From NCBI GenBank assembly GCA_947069175.1, contig CAMTDV010000023.1, positions 87,327,563 to 87,391,562 of the forward strand: DNA of 64,000 nucleotides, in the 5' to 3' direction. The DNA is from Scalesia atractyloides. Lineage: Eukaryota; Streptophyta; Magnoliopsida; Asterales; Asteraceae. A program made the translations under genes and the position numbers. Positions 58,047 to 64,000 of the stretch are shown here, piece by piece; the stretch's first letter is position 1; every line of letters starts with the position of its first letter. The notes under the pieces are model-generated. The model had not been told where the DNA came from, searched no databases, and was given only the letters and a program-made list of their open reading frames with translations.

Positions 58047-61000
58047 ATGCCGTCCAAGGATCCTGAATCTGCCTCTGCCACTGAGGCTTCGACCTCATTG
58101 CCGGCATGTAAGATGAGTCGGCCCACCTTTGATCGCATAGTTTTTGGCTACCGGTTTGCCTAGAGCTGGGGCGCCCGGTTCCCAGCCAAAGGTGATACAG
58201 CCGCCGATGCTCCGACCGGCTACATCACCGTTTTCAAGATTTCTTTGGTGAGGGCAACTTTCGGTTGCCTGTTACCAAATTTTTTCTTGAGATTTTGCAG
58301 TTTTACGGCTTCCACCTCTCTCAGTTGAATCCGCTTGGGATGGTGAGGGTGAAGCACTTTGAGTTTTTGTGCCGGTCGACGGGGTCTTTTCCAACCGTCA
58401 ACCTTTTCCGTATTTTTTACCAACTCCATTGCTCAATAGGGTTTTATTCTTTTCAACACCGTGTGCAAGCACAGAAAATTTTGCTTTCTCCCCCAAGTCC
58501 TTCCATGACTGGAAGGCTAAATTCTTTCATGTGAAGTATGGCGTCGTTCCCTTCCCCACGTAGTTCCGGGGGCCGGAGGAGATTCCGGCGGAGACCCTCC
58601 CTATACCATTGTCGGACCCTTGGTATACGGATCTGAAAAAGATTCCAGCGATTCAGTTGCCGGGGGAGGATACTTGTGGCGGCCGGGATGAGTTTGGTGT
58701 GGAAACCCGACCGCCGGTATAGACCGGTGTTCATGGAGGGGGATCAGAGTAAGTACTTTTACTTCTTTGCTGTGTTTCTTGATTTTCCTTGTTTGTAGCC
58801 TGACACGCATTTCTTTTTTTTTTTTGCAGGAGCCCTGTTGTTTTTGGCCGCCTTCGAGAGGAAAGAAGAGCGGATTGAGAGACTCTCCTTGGGCCCGATG
58901 AGCCCACCTGGTATGCACAGGTCCTGGGCAATTTTGCACTTCCCAGGGATGCGGATTTGGATGCCCCCGCGCCTTCAACTGGTAATTTCTGTTGTTGAAT
59001 GTTGGTAATTTTGCATATGACTTATCTGTTGTTGCGCCGTGTTGTAGGCGCTTGAAAAGCTTGGGTATTGGCCAGACCATAAGAAGAAACGACGCGCGGG
59101 GTTGGGCATAGCGGTTGAAAAGGAGGTGACTCAACCCGGGGCAGGCCCTCCCAAAGGTAAGCGCATTGTGTTTGACCGTTGGAACGCTTATGTAGTGATT
59201 TCTGACTCGTGGGAGGGTCTTGAACCTGTAGGTGTGAAGAAGCCCGCGTCGAAGCCGGTGATTATCCTACCACCAAACCTGATAGTCCGGTGGCGGGTAT
59301 CTCAACCGCCAAACTTGCGAGTCCAGCCCGGAGGTGCCTCTTAAGCGGAAGAGGCATCCAAAGGAGGACCTCTCCGCGCAGCCCACTAAGAAGGTTTCAC
59401 GGACAGTGATAGGGAAGAGGGGAAGTCTGGGAGCGGTTACCGCCAAGATCTACCTAGGTAACTTTCTAACCCAGTTTGACTTCTTCATGTTTTTATATAG
59501 TGTATAACTGACTTTTTTTTTATCGTGTAGTGGGCGATGAGCTGGTTCTTATGGAATCCAGCACATGTGCCACGCCCACGGATACTCCAATGCCCCCGCC
59601 TGTTGGTCAAGGCGAGGAGTCTGCTGCTGGGGCAGTTGAACCTGAAATGGTGAGTGAAGGGCCTCACGTGGTGGTGGAAGGTTCTGGTAAGGGTACTAAC
59701 GTGGGTTCTTTGGTGGAGGAAGAACGCGCGTCGGTGGAGGAGGAGCCGCACGTGGTGGTGGAAGAACACGTGCGGGGTGTAGAGGAACCGCAGGTGGTGG
59801 TGGAATCACCCATGGTGGTTATGGAAGAAGCATGGGTAGCGGTGGAAGAACCCGTGCTGGTGGAGGTAGAACGCGCGCCGGCTGGTGGCGCGAGTTTTGT
59901 TGAAAGGACGGAGCCGTTGGGAACGACTTCCATTGATGGTGCGCAGGCTGATGCCCTGCAGGTGGTACATGTGGAAGAGCCAGCACCCGGGGGTGAAGCT
60001 GGGGGTTCTTGTAAAAGCCCATCTGCTGAACGATCTCCAATCCGCATGGACGAAATCCCGGGTGATTATAATTACAGGTCATACTCCGCGGCTCAAGCTG
60101 AAGACATCCACACCCCTGTGTGGAAATTAGAGAAAGGAGAAGACTTCTCTCACTGGCTTGCGTGCCGTGAGTGGTTCAAGGGAGCCTTCCCTCCAACAGA
60201 GGTACGTGTACTTGCTGAACATGAACAAGAAACCAAGTACCACACGTACCTCCAGGCAGCTGCAAGGTCCGCCTCGGTTACTTATAAGATTGTTTGAGAG
60301 TGGCAGGGCTTGCAGAAACAAAAGAAAGATCTCGAGGCTGCCTAAGCGGTCCTAGGTAAAGAGCGAGCCCAAGTGGCTGTGCGAGAAGCTGAGGTGCAGG
60401 CAAAGGAGACTGCCTACGCTAACCACCAGCGAGCTAAGGAATGGACCGCGCTAGGGTGGAAGAGACGGGTCGAAGCCTCTGATGCTAAACTTGCGGCGGA
60501 GCGCAGGTTGTGGAATGAGGCTTGTGAAAGGGACAACAACGAGAAAAAATCCTTAAGGGATGAACTGGCCCGGTTGCGCGCGAGAAGAGAGAGAAAGAGG
60601 CAGCCGTTGTTGCGGTTGCAGAGTCCAGGGCGGACCGTGAACGCAGTGAGCAAAGAGAGGTAAAAGACTTGCCTCGTTTCTTCCCTTTTATTTTTGTATG
60701 GTCTGCAAGATTGTTGTGCTAACCTTTGTGCATGATCAGGTAGCTGCTCATTCCACTCTGGAGAATGCGAAGAAGGATCTCCAGGTGGCCTTGGTGGAAA
60801 AGTCTGAAATCCAACGCAGGCACCTGGAAGATAAGGAGCGGTTGCGATTGGCGGAAGCCAAGGTGGAACAGGCGAGAAGAAATTGGAAAATTCTCAGGAT
60901 GCCCATGCCATCGCGGAGTTGTTGGTGGAGTCACTGACCAACAACATGCTGTGGATGCAACAACATGGAGTTACCAGTGTAAGTATTCCAATTAAATTTT

Positions 61001-63175
61001 GATTACTCCATGTTAATTCTAACCATGTTCTTGTATTGGAGGTTGCAAACTCCATTCTGAATTCTGTGGCGGGTATCTCGATCGCCAAACTTGCTAGTCC
61101 AGTGGACGTTGAGTCCAGCCCGGAGGTGCCTTTTAAGCGGAAGAGGCGTCCAAAGGAGGACCTCTCCGCGCAGCCCCTTAAGAAGTTGCACGGACAGTGA
61201 TAGGGAATAGGGGAAGTCTGGGAGCGGTTACCGCCAAGATCTACCTAGGTAACTTTGTAACCCAGTTTGACTTCTTCATGTTTTTATACAGTGTATAACT
61301 TACTTTTTTATCGTGCAGTGGGCGATGAGCTGGTTCTTGTGGAATCCAGCACATGTGCCGCGCCCACAGATACTCCAATGCCCCCGCCTATTGGTAAGGC
61401 GAGGAGACTGCTGCTGGGGCAGCAGAACCTGAAATGGTGAGTGAAGGGCCTCACGTGGTGGTGGAAGGTTCTGGTAAGGGTACTAACGTGGGTTCTTTAG
61501 TGGAGGAAGAACGCGCGCCGGTGGAGGAGGAGCCGCACGTGGTGGTGGAAGAACGCGTGCGGGGTGTAGAGAACCGCGGGTGGTGGTGGAATCACCGTGG
61601 TGGTTATGGAAGAAGCATGGGTAGCGGTGGAAGAACCCGTGCTGGTGGATGGTAGAACGCGCGCCGGCTGATGGCGCGAGTTTTGTTGAAAGGACGGAGC
61701 CGTTGGGAACGAAGTCCGTTGATGGTGCGCAGGCTGATGCCCCGCAGGGGGTACATGTGGAAGAGCCGGCACCCGGGTGAAGCTGGGGGTTCTTGTAAAA
61801 GCCCATCTACTGAACGATCTCCAATCCGCACGTACGAAACCACGGGTGATTATAATTACAAGTCATACTCCGCGGCTCAAGCTGAAGAATCCACACCCCT
61901 GTGTTGAAGTTAGAGAAAGGAGAAGACTTCTGTCACTAGCTTGCGTGCCGTCAGTGGTTCAAGGGAGCCTTCCCTCCAACGGAGGTACGTGTACTTGCTG
62001 AACATGAACAAGAAACCACGTATCACACGTACCTCCAGGCAGCTGCAAGGTCCGCCTCGGTTACTTATAAGATTGTTTGAGAGTGGCAGGGCTTGCCAAA
62101 ACAAAAGAAAGATCTCAAGGCTGCCCAAGCGGTCCTAGGTAAAGAGCGAGCGCAAGTGGTGTGCGAGAAGCTGAGGTGCAGGCAAAGGAGACTGCCTACG
62201 CCAACCACCAGCGAGCTAAGGAATGGACCGCGCTAGGGTGGAAGAGACGGGTCGAAGCCTCTGATGCTAAATTGCGGCGGAGCGCAGGTTGTGGAAAGAG
62301 GCTTGTGAAAGGGACAACAACGAGAAAAAATCCTTAAGGGATGAACTGGCCCGGTTGGGCACTGATGTTACGCGCTGAGAAGAGAGAGAAAGAGGCAGTC
62401 GTTGTTGCGGTTGCAGAGTCCATGGCGGACCGTGAACGTAGTGAGCAAAGAGAGGTAAAAGACTTGCCTCGTTTCTTCCCTTTTATTTTTGTATGGTCTG
62501 CAAGATTGTTGTGCTAACCTTTGTGCATGATCAGGTTGCTGCTCATTCACTCTGGAGAATGCGAAGAAGGATCTCCAGGTGGCCTTGGTGGAAAAGTCTG
62601 AAATCCAACGCAGGCACCTGGAAGATAAGGAGCGGTTGCGATTGGCGGAAGCCAAGGTGGAACGGGCGAGAAGAAATTGGAACATTCTGAGGATGCCCAC
62701 GCCATCGCGGAGTCGTTGGTGGAGTCACTGACCAACAACATATGTGGATGCAACAACATGGAGTTACTAGTGTAAGTATTCCAATTAACTTTTGATTACT
62801 CCATGTTGATTCTAACCCTGTTCTTGTATTGCAGGTTGCAAACTCCATTATGAATTCTGTGGAGTTGGATCGCGCAGTGGCCAAGCTGGTGCCGAGAGGG
62901 GTATGCACAGGGCTATGCTGAGCGTGTGCAACATGTCACTCATGCAATGGATGTGCCACGGGATTCCAGCCGCGCTGCCACCTATGGGTCTATACCGGAG
63001 CTACTTTTACTTGGGCTCAGGAAGGGTACGACCGTCTTGACATCCCATCTTTGGAATTGTGAGTGAGGCGCTCACCCACGACGACTTCGTTGATCGCCTA
63101 AGAGACATATTTCCGGAGGAAGTCGAGACCGCTGCTGGTGAAGAAGAGTGTAGGATCCTTAATGTAATATCTTTA
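58047..63175 (+). pseudogene. antisense Transposase_28-type ORF, with intron-like gaps and broken frames
   Basis: It starts MPSKDPESASATEASTSLPA and MSRPTFDRI. In a second frame come ILQFYGFHLSQLNPLGMVRV and HFEFLCRSTGSFPTV (58265-58400), typical of the 'putative gypsy type transposon' N-terminal domain. Later parts: VVISDSWEGLEPVGVKKPAS (59195), a Val/Glu repeat region (VVVEE units, 59640-59880) and charged coiled-coil text (60370-60660, 60740-60890). The end lies near VELDRAVAKLVPRG (62860) and EEVETAAGEEECRIL (63115-63160). Splice-like gaps: 58751-58830, 58981-59048, 59456-59530, 60661-60739 and 60980-61040. Several frameshifts and stops. The function of this ORF class is unknown. Confidence 0.7.
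59290..62858 (+). repeat. 1.78-kb tandem duplication inside the antisense ORF
   Basis: Unit 1 is 59290-61065 and unit 2 is 61066-62858, aligned end to end with few differences. The junction (61060-61075) reads 'tctgtggcgggtat'. It joins the right-end context 'tctgtggagttgg' (62856) to the left-start context 'ccggtggcgggtat' (59288) at a shared GTGG. Unit 1 lacks a 15-bp piece present in unit 2 near 61098. Both carry the Val/Glu repeats, coiled coil and the same intron-like gaps. Confidence 0.9.
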
Positions 63176-63535
63176 TGAGATCTTTGACCATACTGCGCGT
63201 TGCACAACTTGTAAATAATTTTATCTTTTAATGGAATGTTTCTTTCTTGTTACAATATTTGTGCGAAAGGGGGCCAACTTTGTGCGGGTATAGCGAATAA
63301 AACTGGTAATGAACTCGTAAATGAACATCCACTCCCATGCGCAAGTAGTAAGTAATGAATTTTAGTTCAAGTCATTGTATACCAAGGTGTTTTCGCGTAG
63401 ACCAAAAGTGGCTTCGCGTATTTGTAACGAAACATTAAGATAAAATAATTTGTGCAACCCTTGTCTTTATTAATGAATAGGCGTAAGAGCCGTGTACAAG
63501 AAAGACAATAGGATACTGAACTTGTAGTTTACATG
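63176..63535. other. gap between the two convergent coding regions
   Basis: 3' region of the plus-strand ORF and 3' region of pol. No open frame of note. Repeated 'ttcgcgta' text near 63390-63420. Confidence 0.5.
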
Positions 63536-63539
63536 TACA

Positions 63540-64000
63540 CCTTCTTAGCTACTATGCATTCCATGTCCTAGGTATATTTGTGCCATCTAAGCGCTTAAGG
63601 GTGTAAGCGCCCTTTCCTAGAACTTCATGGATAATGTAAGGACTTTCCTATTTGGGTGCAAGTTTTCCAGGACATTCAGCGTTAGACGCTTCGTTGTTGC
63701 GTAGAAAAAATCACCGGGTAAGAAGGTACATATGCGGACTCACGCGTTGTAGTATTTCTCGAGCTTGGACTTGTATTTTGCTTTTCGATAGCGGTGTTTT
63801 CGCGCCTTTCTTCTAGCAGGTCCAAGTCAAGTCTGCGCTCATCTTCATTGTTCTGGCTTTGCGCAACTGGCATGCATGGTGATGGGAGGCCTATCTCTGC
63901 AGGAATTACTGCCTCCGTTCCATACACATGGCTAAAAGGAGTTTCACATGTGCTTGTCTTTGGAATGGTTCAATTAGCCTAAAGGATGCTTGGTAACTCA
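63540..64000 (-). pseudogene. Tat-type integrase C-terminal fragment
   Basis: The minus strand reads ILRLIEPFQRQAHVKLLL-frame text that in the next frame gives TSTCETPFSHVYGTEAVIPA (63985-63900). EIGLPSPCMPVAQSQNNEDE and RRLDLDLLEERRENTAIEKQ follow (63895-63790). Near 63640-63550, in other frames, are HEVLGKGAYTL-like and TNIPRTWNA text, the end of pol. These are signatures of Tat-group integrases. Frames shift near 63720 and 63660. The upstream catalytic core is outside the window. Confidence 0.85.

Larger units (their letters stand above)
56324..64000 (-). mobile_element. Tat-type Ty3/gypsy element with antisense extra ORF, cut by window edge
   Basis: On the minus strand the integrase C-terminus (64000-63540) is followed by a long region whose only large coding sequence runs on the opposite strand (58047-63175). 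Then come a polypurine tract (57523-57505) and the 3' LTR (57504-56324). An extra ORF between pol and the 3' LTR, often antisense and of the Transposase_28 kind, is known from Tat-group elements. The rest of pol, gag and the 5' LTR lie beyond 64000. Confidence 0.7.

Noticed and set aside
58453..59134. Long minus-strand open frames (93 and 177 codons)
   Set aside because: They are shadows of the GC-rich plus-strand Transposase_28-type ORF, whose text is the recognisable one.
59664..60082. Minus-strand Ser/Thr/Pro-rich frames of 127 and 87 codons
   Set aside because: Complement of the Val/Glu repeat region. Low-complexity artefact of the opposite strand.

Overview
The window looks like plant nuclear DNA. 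It is AT-rich, low in gene content, and most of what can be recognised is transposable-element sequence. These include Ty3/gypsy elements of the Tekay, Athila and Tat lineages, a Ty1/copia element, a plant LINE, MITE-like elements, Helitron-like ends and a Mutator-like insertion. The mix and wording of the retroelement proteins fit a eudicot, and Asteraceae is my best guess from general familiarity. That guess is inference and was not tested. I see no rRNA gene, no convincing functional tRNA, no organellar insertion and no CRISPR array.

Layout, left to right. 1-2485: minus-strand gypsy pol remnant fused to an LTR fragment. 2768-3170: three tRNA-like modules in tandem, about 165 bp apart. 4190-5340: plus-strand Athila RT/RNase H remnant. 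5635-8760: 5' part of a plus-strand Tat-like element whose gag is split by a 1.7-kb solo LTR. 10033-10529: an ATL-type RING-H2 ubiquitin-ligase gene (minus) with one apparent frameshift, the clearest host gene. 11483-20841: a decayed but nearly complete chromodomain gypsy element (minus), with a 2.4-kb 3' LTR and a truncated 5' LTR.

21890-25210 and 46813-56323 are the arms of a 3.3-kb inverted duplication. Both arms carry a Helitron-like end and a fragment of a papain-type cysteine protease gene. The right arm is split by a 6.3-kb element (47732-54022) full of CTAGACGGGTCGTCTAG-like motifs and large hairpins. Between the arms, 25429-33936 is a three-level nest: a LINE with an 18-bp target duplication contains a copia remnant, which contains a pol-less Tat-type element with two LTRs. 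From 34 to 46.8 kb lie AT-rich spacer, MITEs, microsatellites and a possible degraded multi-exon gene (39990-43140, minus).

56324-64000: the 3' portion of a minus-strand Tat-type element. Its LTR and integrase C-terminus point left, while a long extra ORF of the Transposase_28 ('putative gypsy type transposon') kind runs antisense to pol. That ORF has its own TATA box, intron-like gaps and a 1.78-kb tandem duplication.

Nearly all coding sequence here is broken by stops or frameshifts. The genes do not form a pathway. The window is a record of repeated nesting, solo-LTR formation, gene-fragment capture and duplication.
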